Below are positions 9,181-17,886 of a stretch of DNA of 64,000 nt, piece by piece. The stretch is from Flavobacterium sp. N1736 (GTDB lineage: Bacteria > Bacteroidota > Bacteroidia > Flavobacteriales > Flavobacteriaceae). The notes beneath the pieces are model-generated. The model worked only from the letters and a program-made list of their open reading frames with translations. It had not been told where the DNA came from and made no database searches. The stretch covers positions 1,674,001-1,738,000 of the forward strand of contig NZ_CP109994.1 in the NCBI RefSeq assembly GCF_025947065.1, read 5' to 3'. A program made the translations under genes and the position numbers. Each line of letters begins with the position of its first letter. Position 1 is the first letter of the stretch.

Positions 9181-11328
9181 TTAATTTCCCGGTGCAAAAG
9201 GAAATTTTAATGATTTAAAATAGTCTAAAGACTGTGTTGATTTTTCAACGCCTAAAGGTAATTCCTTTTCTGAATATTGCTGAAAATATAGCAAACATGC
9301 ATCCCGCCACCATTTTGCTTCTTTATACTGAATTTCTAATAACATCTGAACTTCTTTAAAACGCTCATCATCAACATACTTATGGGTTTTATTCCAAATG
9401 TTTTGCATTGCTGCAACCTGATTTACGCCTTCCTGATATTTCAATGCCAGACCATTCCAAAGCGTTTGCCCATTTTTTAATTTATAATCCCATGAAACGT
9501 GATGAAACCATAATAATTCATTTTCCGGACAGGTTTCTAAATTGTCAAAAGTTTTTTCTATTTCCGGAGCATATTGCGCTGTGGCATTTGTTCCGGTTTT
9601 TGATCGGTCGAAACCTATTCCGTTTTTATCCGCTTTATGATAATACACGGGATTCCATTCCGGTCTTGATAAATTTGAAACCCACGGACCCGGACCATAA
9701 TGATGACCTGTATCCATAATATGATGTAATCCCAAAGGCGTCATATAGTTAACAACGGCTTCTCGCGATTCAATCATCATTGCTGCCACTGGTTTCACAA
9801 AATTTTCATTGTTCGAAAATGTACATCGCAGCCATTCATCGGCAATTGTTTCTGCATCTAAATAAGGATTCCACGCCAATCTTCCAAAGCCGTACCAATT
9901 TGCCTGTGCAAAAGGATGTCCTGTCCAGTTTAAATCATTTCCTATATTCGAAACACCTGCAATTCCGGTAAGTTTTGTTTTGTTTAAAGTACCGTCGATA
10001 ACTTTGGCAACCGTTGTACCTTCTCCTTTTTGATAGGTATCTGATGCTAAAACTTCCTGAAATAATTTGGGCAGAAAAACCAAATGTGTACTAAAACCCA
10101 AATATTCCTGTGTGATTTGAAATTCTATCATTAAAGGCGTTTTTGGCATTGCTCCAAACATGGGATGAAACGGTTCGCGAGGCTGAAAATCAATCGCTCC
10201 GTTTTTTACCTGAACGATTACATTTTCTTTAAATTTTCCGTCGTAAGGCACAAATTCGGCGTAAGCCTGTTTTGCCCTGTCGTTTGCATCGTGTTCTGAA
10301 TACACAAAAGCACGCCACATAATTACGCCTCCAAATGGTGCAACGGCATCGGCCAGCATATTGGCGCCATCAACATGATCTCTGCCGTAATTTTGTGGTC
10401 CGGGCTGTCCTTCAGAATTTGCTTTTACAAGAAATCCTCCAAAATCTGGAATTCGTTTGTAAATTTCTGCTGCTTTATTTTTCCACCAATTCATGACTTC
10501 TGCATCTTTTGGATCGGCGGTTTTTAAACCTCCAATTTCTATTGGTGCCGAAAAACGAGCGGTTAAATACACTTTGATTCCGTACGGTCTGAAAACATTG
10601 GCCAGAGCTTCGACTTTTTCTAAATATTGCGGCGTCAGGATTAGGGCATTTGCATTTACATTCGTTAAAACTGTTCCGTTAATTCCAATTGATGCATTGG
10701 CGCGGGCATAATCGATATAACGCTGATCGATAAAATCCGGCAGTTTTTGCCAATTCCATAACGAAAATCCGGCGTAACCACGTTCGACAGTTCGGTCTAA
10801 ATTATCCCAATGATTTAAGATTCTGATATTTGTTTTTGGAGCATCAGCAATATTTAGATTTTTGATGGATTTATCACTTTGAACCAATCTCAAAAAACTA
10901 TAAATTCCGTATAAAACACCAATATCTTTTTTTCCTGTAATGACAATTTGTTTTTTATTTTTTATCAAAATAGATTTAATAATAAAACCTTCATCGTTTA
11001 TCTGATCAATATTTCCAATTTCCTTTTGAATTTCTAAACTCAGCGATTCTTTTGAGCCAATTATGATATTCTTATCTCCTTCTAATTTTGACTTCATTGA
11101 GATTTTATTCCCAAGCATATTATTTAAACCTAAGTCTAATTCATTTAAACCAATTTTTAAAGTTTCTGAATTTCCAAAAGCCACTATTCCCTGAATATCC
11201 TGAAGGTAATTTGTTACCAATTTCGCGTTTATTTTCTTCTCATATTGAAGCCATAATTTATAATCTTTTTGAGCTGAAGCAGAAAATGAAATAAAACAAA
11301 ACGAGATTACCAGCCTTAAAAAAGACAT
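9181..11328 (-). CDS. aguA: GH67 alpha-glucuronidase
   Basis: Releases (4-O-methyl)glucuronic acid from the non-reducing end of aldouronic acids. The reading frame opens at 11364, but the ATG at 11328 is preferred because it begins directly with the signal peptide MSFLRLVISFCFISFSASAQ. This gives 715 residues. The family's catalytic motifs are present: the acid Glu in KANSEGQPGPQNYGRDH, the Asp in GAIDFQPREP, and the Glu in EFQITQEYLG. The N-terminal domain (about residues 20-140) is the usual non-catalytic one, and the C-terminus has the helical dimerisation domain. It is the first gene of the xylan operon and carries an operator-like palindrome upstream. Confidence 0.95.
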   Translation of the reverse strand: MSFLRLVISFCFISFSASAQKDYKLWLQYEKKINAKLVTNYLQDIQGIVAFGNSETLKIGLNELDLGLNNMLGNKISMKSKLEGDKNIIIGSKESLSLEIQKEIGNIDQINDEGFIIKSILIKNKKQIVITGKKDIGVLYGIYSFLRLVQSDKSIKNLNIADAPKTNIRILNHWDNLDRTVERGYAGFSLWNWQKLPDFIDQRYIDYARANASIGINGTVLTNVNANALILTPQYLEKVEALANVFRPYGIKVYLTARFSAPIEIGGLKTADPKDAEVMNWWKNKAAEIYKRIPDFGGFLVKANSEGQPGPQNYGRDHVDGANMLADAVAPFGGVIMWRAFVYSEHDANDRAKQAYAEFVPYDGKFKENVIVQVKNGAIDFQPREPFHPMFGAMPKTPLMIEFQITQEYLGFSTHLVFLPKLFQEVLASDTYQKGEGTTVAKVIDGTLNKTKLTGIAGVSNIGNDLNWTGHPFAQANWYGFGRLAWNPYLDAETIADEWLRCTFSNNENFVKPVAAMMIESREAVVNYMTPLGLHHIMDTGHHYGPGPWVSNLSRPEWNPVYYHKADKNGIGFDRSKTGTNATAQYAPEIEKTFDNLETCPENELLWFHHVSWDYKLKNGQTLWNGLALKYQEGVNQVAAMQNIWNKTHKYVDDERFKEVQMLLEIQYKEAKWWRDACLLYFQQYSEKELPLGVEKSTQSLDYFKSLKFPFAPGN

Positions 11329-11463
11329 TTTTATACAGGTTAATTTACAGGCAGATAATTCCATATTTTTATTTTACGCATTAATCATGTATTTAGACAC
11401 AAACAGAAACATTTGATAAAATTATATCTTAAAAAATACATTATTAAAAATATTACAACAATT

Positions 11464-11475
11464 GCAATCGGTTGC
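11464..11475. promoter_or_regulatory. LacI-type operator upstream of the GH67 gene
   Basis: GCAATCGGTTGC has GCAA/TTGC arms around TCGG. It lies between the LacI gene and GH67, about 136 nt before the GH67 start. The same pattern recurs twice upstream of the symporter (2989, 3067). No convincing TAnnTTTG element was found between it and GH67. TCTGTTTG at a 7/8 match is the best. Confidence 0.55.
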
Positions 11476-11608
11476 GTAAAAATATAGTTTTGTTATTTAA
11501 GAAAAAAATTTTGGACGATTTTTTTTCAAAATTAAATATAAACATCTCGTAGAAAACCACGAAAGTGCTTCTATACGGTTAAATTCGGTAAGAAATTGAG
11601 ATTGATCT

Positions 11609-12649
11609 TTACAAAAATTTCTTTTTATCGGAAGATTCACGCGCCAAAACCTCTGTATTTAAAAATGTTATTTCTTTAACATCTTCATCAGTAACTGATT
11701 TCAGGTTTTTTATAATAATCTCTGCGGCGGCTTTTCCCATTTTTTCTGCAGGATGCGTTATGGTAGATATATTTGGGTCAATTATTTCAGAAATCGGGTC
11801 ATTATTAAAACCTATAACGGCCATTTCTTCGGGTACTTTTATACCTCTTTTTTTGGCTGTCTGAACGGCGCTTACGGCAATAATATCTCCCGGAGCAAAA
11901 AGACCGTCGGGAATTGGTTTCATATCAAATAATTTATTGCTGGCTTTTACGCCTTCTTCATACGTTACCGATTTCAGGCTAATGATTAAATCTTCGTCTA
12001 TTGGTAAATTATGATCTTTTAAGGCTTCGATATAGCCTCTTTTTCTTTCATTATAAAGATTTCCAAATTCTGATCCGGCAGTTAAATGTGCAATACGAAT
12101 ACAACCTTGTTCTATAAGGTGTTTTGTTGCTTTATAACCGGCTGAATAGTTATCGATTACGACTCTAAAGGTGTTGTAATCTTTAGGAACCCTGTCTACA
12201 AATACCAACGGAATATTATTATTCGAGAATTGCTGAAAATGTGCCGTATCCTGAGTTTCCATAGCCAATGAACAAATAACGCCGCTTACACGATTGCTAT
12301 ACAATGACTTAGCCATATTTACTTCTTCATGGTATGAATCGTGAGATTGCATAATGATTACTGTATAATCTGATTTTTGGGCTGTAATTTCGATCCCGCT
12401 AATTAAGGATGACAAAAACGGCTGTGTAACGGTTGGAATTAAAACTCCAATTGTTTTGGTTTTATTGCCACGTAAACCTGCGGCTAAAGTATTGGGAACA
12501 AAGCCCATTTCTTCAGCAGTTTTTTTAACTTTCTTTATCGTTTTATCACTTATTGTATGATGATCCTTTAAAGCCCTTGAAATTGTTGATGTAGCAAGAT
12601 TTAATCTCTCAGCAATATCATAGATCGTTACGTGTTTATTCTCTTCCAT
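11609..12649 (-). CDS. LacI-family transcriptional regulator (xylan locus)
   Basis: A 346-residue cytoplasmic regulator. Its N-terminal LacI helix-turn-helix reads VTIYDIAERLNLATSTISRA (residues 7-26), followed by the hinge helix ending NTLAAGLRG. A periplasmic-binding-protein-like effector domain (about 65-335) follows. The gene lies immediately upstream of the GH67-led cluster on the same strand, separated by 244 nt that hold a matching palindromic operator. It most likely controls xylan or glucuronate use. The effector (for example a xylo-oligosaccharide, glucuronate or aldouronate) is unknown. Confidence 0.9.
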   Translation of the reverse strand: MEENKHVTIYDIAERLNLATSTISRALKDHHTISDKTIKKVKKTAEEMGFVPNTLAAGLRGNKTKTIGVLIPTVTQPFLSSLISGIEITAQKSDYTVIIMQSHDSYHEEVNMAKSLYSNRVSGVICSLAMETQDTAHFQQFSNNNIPLVFVDRVPKDYNTFRVVIDNYSAGYKATKHLIEQGCIRIAHLTAGSEFGNLYNERKRGYIEALKDHNLPIDEDLIISLKSVTYEEGVKASNKLFDMKPIPDGLFAPGDIIAVSAVQTAKKRGIKVPEEMAVIGFNNDPISEIIDPNISTITHPAEKMGKAAAEIIIKNLKSVTDEDVKEITFLNTEVLARESSDKKKFL

Positions 12650-12732
12650 AAAATAAAAAATATGAAATGTAAATATAATCTATTTTCTAACAAGATGTTC
12701 TTCTGCTGCAATATTCGCAATAGTACAAAAAT

Positions 12733-12762
12733 AAAAAGCATGCGAAACCGCATGCTTTTTTA
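12733..12762 (-). terminator. Rho-independent terminator of the TonB receptor gene
   Basis: A perfect hairpin AAAGCATGCG/CGCATGCTTT with a GAAAC loop, flanked by T-tracts in either direction, lies 24 nt after the stop codon of the gene ending at 12786. Confidence 0.85.
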
Positions 12763-12785
12763 TAGATTAAATTAAAGAAATATTC

Positions 12786-15239
12786 TTAGAATTTATACGT
12801 AACGCCAACTCTGAAATTTCTTGGCTGTTCTGTTTGCCAGTAGTATGCATTTACATTTGTAGAAGCATAATAAGAACCGCTGTATAAATATTTATCAAGG
12901 ATATTAAATACGTTTGCTGTAAATTTTATTTTTCCTGTTTCGTATGATAATCCACCGTCTAATTTAAAGTAGCTTGGTAATTTTTCCAATCCTTCGCTCC
13001 AGGTATCAGTTTGTCTGCCGTCCATAAAAGTTCCGCCAACAGAAGCGCCAAAACCTTTAATTTTTCCGTTTACAACCGTATAATTCAGCCACGCATTTGC
13101 AACGTGTTTTGCATAACCGGGCACAATATCGCCTTTTTCAATTCCTAATCCGGCAAGCAAAGGGTTTACTTCTGTAACAACAGATTCTGTAAAAGCATAA
13201 TTGGCGATTAGATTTAATCCGTCAACTATTTTTCCTCTAAGATCAAATTCTAAACCCTGTGATCTTTTTTCTCCTAAAACAACTACATATTGCTGTGCAT
13301 TTGGAATATTTCTTGGATCTGATGTTGTTTCATTTTTCTTTATAATTCGATATGCGGATAATGAAGTGCTCCAGGATCCGTCAAACCAGTCTTTTTTAAT
13401 ACCGCCTTCGATATTATGACCTGTTAACGGAAGTACTGAACCGCCATCATTTATGATACCGCCTTGTGGTGTAAAAGCCTGATCGTACAGCCCGTAAACA
13501 GCGGTACTTTCGTTGATAGAAAAACTAAGTCCTGCACGAGGCGAAACATGATTTGCCGATACCGCAGGATCTCCCCAACTAGCCTGATTTATCCATGTAA
13601 AACGTCCGGCCAAAGTAAGTCTAAGTCTGTTTTCGATAAAACCAATTTCGTCCTGAACATATACGGCTGCATATTCAGAATTTACAATTCCGCCAGCAAT
13701 TGCAGCTCTGTCTTTTAATGGCGTATCATGATCAAAAACAGGCATTCCGTTTACCGGCGCACCATAGTTTGGATTAAGCACATTAAACGGTGTATCGAAT
13801 GTATCTAAATCGTGAGACTGAAGCCAGTCTGCCAAATAATCTTTACTTCCTAAATCAACGCCGGTTAAAATTTTATGAGATATTGGTCCCGTATCAAATT
13901 TTCCGTTTACAAATATTTGTCCTAAATACATATTACTTTCTGCATCCCAAATCGCAACATTTCGAATTACTTCGTTTACACCAAGACTTCCGTCGATTAC
14001 ATCATCATAATCTAAATCAATATCGCCGGGACCTACTGCGCTTGGCCACGAACTGTATCCTTTTTGAATGTATTTAAAGTACGAAGTCTGCGCTGTAAGT
14101 TTCCATTTACTGTTAAAATTATGCTCGAACATTAAATATCCGCTGTGATCCTGGATATTGGTATCCGGAATTCCCGGTTGTGTCATTGTAAAATCTACAG
14201 GCAATGAACCGTAACCGCCGCCGTTTGCACCAAATACATAATACGAACCAATTTCGGTCATGTTAGCATATTGAAAATTATATTCGGCAGTTAATTTTGT
14301 TTTATCATCAATTTGATACGAAATTACCGGAGCAATTACATAACGGTCATTGTGTTCAAAAGGTCTGTGAGAACCTTTCTTTTGCGCAGCGCCGTTAAAT
14401 CTGTACAATAATTTTCCTTTTTTATCCAGTTTTCCATCAAGATCAAGGCTAACTCTGTAAAAATCATAACTTCCTACTAGGGCAGAAACTTCCCCTTTTG
14501 TAATTCCGGTTGGTTTTTTAGTAACCACATTATAAAGTCCGCTTGGATCGCCGCTCGAAAGCATAAAACCAGCCGGTCCTTTTACAAATTCAATATGATC
14601 TACAAAACTCATATCTTCCGTAAGAGGTCCCCAAAAGGATGAAACTACGTTGAAACCGTTACGAAAAGCCTGAATTTGAGAACCGCGCATCGTGATATTC
14701 GTATACAAATCTCCCCAGTGTTCTAAACGTACAGCGCCACTCACATTGCGAATAACACCATCGCTCATACTTGTAATTTGCTGGTCTTTTAAGGTTTGAC
14801 CACTTACAATTTGAATATTTTGCGGAATTTCAAGCACCGGAGTCTGCAATCTTAACGATAACGAAGGTTTGTCTTGTTTGTACTTGTTTTTTGTAATTAC
14901 AACTTCGTCAAGATCTTCCTGACTTTCTAAAAGAGAGAAATTTTTTGTTGTAGTTTGATTAGCGCTTACAACAATATTTTCTTCTAAAGCTTTTACACCA
15001 ACTGATTTGACAGTAACGGTATAACTGGCGGGCTTTACGTTTTTAATTTCGTATTGACCTTTTTCATTAGTAACAGCATTATATTTTGTTCCTTTAAGAC
15101 GAACAGTAATATTTTCTGCAGGAGTATTTCCGCTTAATACAATTTTTCCGGATACTTTTCCCGTTTCCTGACCAATCACGGTTAATGATGTCAGAAACAA
15201 CAAACAAAACAGAAACTTTTTAATGGTTATCATATTCAT
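12786..15239 (-). CDS. TonB-dependent siderophore receptor
   Basis: An 817-residue outer-membrane receptor. It has a signal peptide (residues 1-23, ending VIGQ), a carboxypeptidase-regulatory-like Ig domain (about 26-110), an N-terminal plug (about 125-235, including the conserved MRGSQIQAFRNG and IEFVKGPAGFM blocks), and a 22-strand-type barrel ending in Phe (FRVGVTYKF). The plug blocks match the FhuA/FpvA siderophore class rather than SusC, so a ferric siderophore is the likely ligand. No SusD partner lies next to it. It is transcribed alone, with its own promoter and terminator. Reading as an iron gene is inference because I see no convincing Fur box. Confidence 0.9.
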   Translation of the reverse strand: MNMITIKKFLFCLLFLTSLTVIGQETGKVSGKIVLSGNTPAENITVRLKGTKYNAVTNEKGQYEIKNVKPASYTVTVKSVGVKALEENIVVSANQTTTKNFSLLESQEDLDEVVITKNKYKQDKPSLSLRLQTPVLEIPQNIQIVSGQTLKDQQITSMSDGVIRNVSGAVRLEHWGDLYTNITMRGSQIQAFRNGFNVVSSFWGPLTEDMSFVDHIEFVKGPAGFMLSSGDPSGLYNVVTKKPTGITKGEVSALVGSYDFYRVSLDLDGKLDKKGKLLYRFNGAAQKKGSHRPFEHNDRYVIAPVISYQIDDKTKLTAEYNFQYANMTEIGSYYVFGANGGGYGSLPVDFTMTQPGIPDTNIQDHSGYLMFEHNFNSKWKLTAQTSYFKYIQKGYSSWPSAVGPGDIDLDYDDVIDGSLGVNEVIRNVAIWDAESNMYLGQIFVNGKFDTGPISHKILTGVDLGSKDYLADWLQSHDLDTFDTPFNVLNPNYGAPVNGMPVFDHDTPLKDRAAIAGGIVNSEYAAVYVQDEIGFIENRLRLTLAGRFTWINQASWGDPAVSANHVSPRAGLSFSINESTAVYGLYDQAFTPQGGIINDGGSVLPLTGHNIEGGIKKDWFDGSWSTSLSAYRIIKKNETTSDPRNIPNAQQYVVVLGEKRSQGLEFDLRGKIVDGLNLIANYAFTESVVTEVNPLLAGLGIEKGDIVPGYAKHVANAWLNYTVVNGKIKGFGASVGGTFMDGRQTDTWSEGLEKLPSYFKLDGGLSYETGKIKFTANVFNILDKYLYSGSYYASTNVNAYYWQTEQPRNFRVGVTYKF

Positions 15240-15263
15240 TTTGGTTTGGTTTTAAATTTTGAG

Positions 15264-15295
15264 CAAAAGTAACTGCTAAAATCTGTTTATGCAAA
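15264..15295 (-). promoter_or_regulatory. Bacteroidetes promoter of the TonB receptor gene
   Basis: On the minus strand a -33 element TTTGC (15291-15295) and a -7 element TACTTTTG (15264-15271) are separated by 19 nt. This fits the TTTG-N19-TAnnTTTG consensus of the Bacteroidetes primary sigma factor. Confidence 0.75.
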
Positions 15296-15440
15296 CTATT
15301 TTTAATTAATCTAAATAAATATAGTTGTTTTAAGTTGATATTGCATGATGAACAAGCTTTCTTAGCCGCAAAACAAACCCAGCTCATACAAAAACTTTGC
15401 GTACTTTGCAGTTAAATTCTCTATCACACAAATTCAATAA

Positions 15441-16082
15441 ATGAAAAAAATAATCTTCATAACTTTAATTGTTATCGCGGTTTTCTATCTTTTAAAACAA
15501 TTCGTTTACAAACCTTATGCGTGGAAAAAAGCCATAAACAGTCCGGAACAAAAACTACAATTGGGCAGTTTTATTTTTAGTAGAGAAAGAGGCTCAAACG
15601 GGAGCCAAAGCATGCAGAATTATTATTTTGTTTTTAAAGTAATTGAAATAAACGGCGATTTAGTGCGGCTTTCAGTAATTAGACAATTATCAGATAAAGA
15701 AAATCGTTTGCAATCTGATTTTTCGACTACAAAAAAGGCGTATCAAAACTTAAAACAAAACATTAAAAACGTCACAATTACCGGAATACTTGTCGAAGAT
15801 TTATACAAAGTTGATGGCGCAACCTATACCATAAATGATTATTTGATAAGCAAATATCCTGATTTAAAAAAGTCACGATATTATTATGAAGAGATTCCAC
15901 AGAATAAAAAAAATACCGCTGTACCAACAGATCCTAATGATTTGATTACGTATTATGATTTAGTTTATTCGAAAGAAGAAATCATTAAAAACGGCAGACT
16001 TGCTCCGTATACAATGGTTAACAGAGATAAAGGCGAAATTGATAACGGATTATCCAAAGATATAGATTTGATTAAAAACTAA
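15441..16082 (+). CDS. Hypothetical membrane-anchored protein
   Basis: 213 residues, not recognised. An N-terminal hydrophobic segment (about residues 3-20) would act as signal anchor. The rest is hydrophilic, rich in Lys and Tyr, with no catalytic motif I can name. It is divergent from the TonB receptor and followed directly by a strong terminator, so it is transcribed alone. The ATG at 15441 is the only reasonable start. Confidence 0.75.
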   Translation: MKKIIFITLIVIAVFYLLKQFVYKPYAWKKAINSPEQKLQLGSFIFSRERGSNGSQSMQNYYFVFKVIEINGDLVRLSVIRQLSDKENRLQSDFSTTKKAYQNLKQNIKNVTITGILVEDLYKVDGATYTINDYLISKYPDLKKSRYYYEEIPQNKKNTAVPTDPNDLITYYDLVYSKEEIIKNGRLAPYTMVNRDKGEIDNGLSKDIDLIKN

Positions 16083-16086
16083 TATG

Positions 16087-16117
16087 AAAGCCCAGTGTAA
16101 TAAATTGGGCTTTTTTA
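16087..16117 (+). terminator. Rho-independent terminator
   Basis: AAAGCCCA and TGGGCTTT arms around a short loop, followed by a T-run, immediately after the stop codon of the hypothetical gene at 15441. Confidence 0.9.
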
Positions 16118-16161
16118 TTTATGACCAATAAAATAAATAATAACTTTTGTTTTTAAAATTT

Positions 16162-16181
16162 ATATCGTAATATTGCGATAT
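16162..16181. promoter_or_regulatory. ArsR-type operator in front of arsR
   Basis: ATATCGTAATATTGCGATAT is a 20-bp near-perfect palindrome 13 nt before the arsR start. A related site lies at 16541-16560. The placement fits autoregulation by ArsR. Confidence 0.75.
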
Positions 16182-16194
16182 TAAAATATAAAAC

Positions 16195-16521
16195 ATGGGA
16201 GCAACTAAAACAGAACATTTTACAGATAAACAAAATCAAATTGCCACCATTGCCAAAGCATTAGGACATCCTGCAAGAATTGCCATTATTGAATATCTTT
16301 TAAAAGTAAACGAATGTATTTGCGGTGACATTGTAAATGAGTTGCCATTGGCACAACCCACTGTTTCGCAACATTTAAAGGAATTAAAAAACGCTGGTCT
16401 TATAAAAGGAAATATTGAAGGAAATGCAATTTGTTATTGCATCGACGAAAATACTTTTGCTATTTTAAAGGACTATTTTTCGAATATTATTTCAGTTGTA
16501 AAAGATCAAAAATGTTGCTAA
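16195..16521 (+). CDS. arsR: ArsR-family metalloregulator
   Basis: 108-residue winged-helix repressor. The helix-turn-helix is QPTVSQHLKELKNAGLIKG (about residues 53-71). The ECICGDI segment (about 39-45) holds two Cys at the place where ArsR proteins bind As(III) or Sb(III), and the C-terminus ends in a further Cys pair (QKCC). It heads a gene set with DUF6428 and arsenate reductase, and a palindromic operator lies before it. It should release DNA when arsenite binds. Confidence 0.9.
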   Translation: MGATKTEHFTDKQNQIATIAKALGHPARIAIIEYLLKVNECICGDIVNELPLAQPTVSQHLKELKNAGLIKGNIEGNAICYCIDENTFAILKDYFSNIISVVKDQKCC

Positions 16522-16540
16522 AACATTTTTTTATCCAACT

Positions 16541-16560
16541 ATATCGCAATATTGCATTAT
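16541..16560. promoter_or_regulatory. Second ArsR-type operator, before the DUF6428 gene
   Basis: ATATCGCAATATTGCATTAT matches the arsR-proximal site in most positions of its palindrome. It overlaps the region that an upstream ATG at 16552 would translate, which supports the later start at 16579. Confidence 0.65.
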
Positions 16561-16578
16561 AACTATAAACATAAGATC

Positions 16579-17049
16579 ATGAAATTATCAGAAATTAAAA
16601 CAATACTTCCAAATTTAGAAAACGTAGCATTTCAATTGGAAAACGGGAATTTTGTTCCTGAACATTTTCACGTTACAGAAGTGGGAATTATTACTAAAAA
16701 CTTTATTGATTGCGGCGGCGTAATTCGTAACGAAAAAGTGGTCAATTTTCAATTATGGAATGCTGACGATTATGAACATCGTTTAAAACCGGGCAAACTT
16801 TTACATATCATTACACTATCTGAAGAAAAATTACAAATTGAAGATTTTGAGATTGAAGTCGAATATCAAAACGAAACAATTGGTCGATATGATTTGGAAT
16901 TTAATGGTTTAAACTTTGTTCTAAAAAATAAAACTACGGCTTGTCTGGCACAAGACGCTTGCGGAATACCGTCAAAACCAAAAATACAGTTAACCCAATT
17001 ACAAGGCGATGCTGCAAATTCTTGTTCACCAAATTCCGGATGTTGTTAA
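16579..17049 (+). CDS. DUF6428 family protein
   Basis: 156 residues from the preferred ATG at 16579 (MKLSEIKTILP). An in-frame ATG at 16552 falls inside the operator and adds non-conserved residues. The sequence has an EHFHVTEVG motif (around residue 29), a cupin-like strand pattern and a Cys-rich tail (CLAQDACGIP and a final SGCC). Members of this family are habitually found next to arsR and arsC in Flavobacteriia. The His and Cys residues suggest metal or metalloid binding, but the function is not established. Confidence 0.8.
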   Translation: MKLSEIKTILPNLENVAFQLENGNFVPEHFHVTEVGIITKNFIDCGGVIRNEKVVNFQLWNADDYEHRLKPGKLLHIITLSEEKLQIEDFEIEVEYQNETIGRYDLEFNGLNFVLKNKTTACLAQDACGIPSKPKIQLTQLQGDAANSCSPNSGCC

Positions 17050-17051
17050 TC

Positions 17052-17177
17052 ATGAAGAACACATTTCTAAAATATAAAAAACCAATTATCATTACAACAG
17101 CTGTTATTGTATTGCAGGTTATTTTTGGCTTTGAGCCGAAGTTTTGCATCATCAATATCATTTGGTTACTTGTTTAA
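17052..17177 (+). CDS. Small hypothetical membrane protein (41 aa)
   Basis: ATG at 17052, two bases after the DUF6428 stop codon, encodes 41 residues. A hydrophobic segment IIITTAVIVLQVIFGF (about residues 12-27) is followed by a Cys-containing hydrophobic tail. The arsC start follows three bases after its stop, so the spacing is that of a translated operon gene. Function unknown. A longer frame from 16941 overlaps DUF6428 and is unlikely. Confidence 0.6.
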   Translation: MKNTFLKYKKPIIITTAVIVLQVIFGFEPKFCIINIIWLLV

Positions 17178-17180
17178 ATT

Positions 17181-17588
17181 ATGACACAAAAAATTTTAGT
17201 GCTTTGCACAGGAAATAGCTGCAGAAGCCAAATTGCAGAAGGTTATTTAAAACACTTTTTAGGCAATAATGCCGAAGTTTACAGTGCCGGTGTTGAAACT
17301 CACGGCGTAAATCCAAGAGCAATTGCAACAATGAAAGAAGACGGGATTGATATTGCAAATCATACTTCAAATCATATTGATGAATATTCAAATATCGATT
17401 TTGATATTGTAGTTACGGTTTGCGATAATGCCAAAGAAAGATGTCCGTTTTTGCCAACGAAAGCTCAAAAGTTTCATCAAAATTTTTCTGATCCGGCAAA
17501 AGCAACCGGAACCGAGGAAGAAATTTTAGAAGAGTTTAGAAAAGTTAGAGAAACTATAAAAGAATATTGCCGCAATTTTAAAATATAA
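17181..17588 (+). CDS. arsC: Arsenate reductase, low-molecular-weight phosphatase type
   Basis: 135-residue cytoplasmic enzyme that reduces arsenate to arsenite. The P-loop CTGNSCR (Cys9 to Arg15) is the catalytic CX5R motif. Cys81 and Cys88 match the redox cysteines of the thioredoxin-coupled ArsC class, and the Asp-Pro pair (SDPAKATG) is present. It ends the arsR operon. No arsenite exporter (ArsB or Acr3) follows, so arsenite efflux must be encoded elsewhere or be absent. Confidence 0.93.
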   Translation: MTQKILVLCTGNSCRSQIAEGYLKHFLGNNAEVYSAGVETHGVNPRAIATMKEDGIDIANHTSNHIDEYSNIDFDIVVTVCDNAKERCPFLPTKAQKFHQNFSDPAKATGTEEEILEEFRKVRETIKEYCRNFKI

Positions 17589-17677
17589 AACCGGAGCAAA
17601 TTCAAATTTAGATTAATGAAAATACGTTCGATTTAAGTTTCTAAATACAAGTATTAAAAGTGTATCAAAAAAACCAG

Positions 17678-17711
17678 AAGCCTGTTTCTATAAACGAAAC
17701 GGGCTTTTTTT
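17678..17711 (+). terminator. Rho-independent terminator of the ars operon
   Basis: AAGCCTGTTTC and GAAACGGGCTT arms with a short loop and a following run of T, about 90 nt after the arsC stop. Confidence 0.85.
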
Positions 17712-17886
17712 GTTCATTTCTGAGCGAATTTCATTACAATGTTGTTTCATTTTCTAAAGTGAAACCAAGTTACCGTGATTAAATATTTTTTATAAAGAAG
17801 TAAAATTAATTTTGGTTTATAATTTCAAAAAGCCAGATAAACCACTTGCTTTAAACTAATTACAAATCAAAATTAAAACTAAAATC

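Noticed and set aside
12786..15239. SusC-type receptor reading of the TonB gene
   Set aside because: The plug motifs are of the siderophore class and there is no SusD neighbour.
16552..16578. Upstream start of the DUF6428 gene
   Set aside because: It lies inside the second ArsR operator and adds residues (MHYNYKHKI) not typical of the family.
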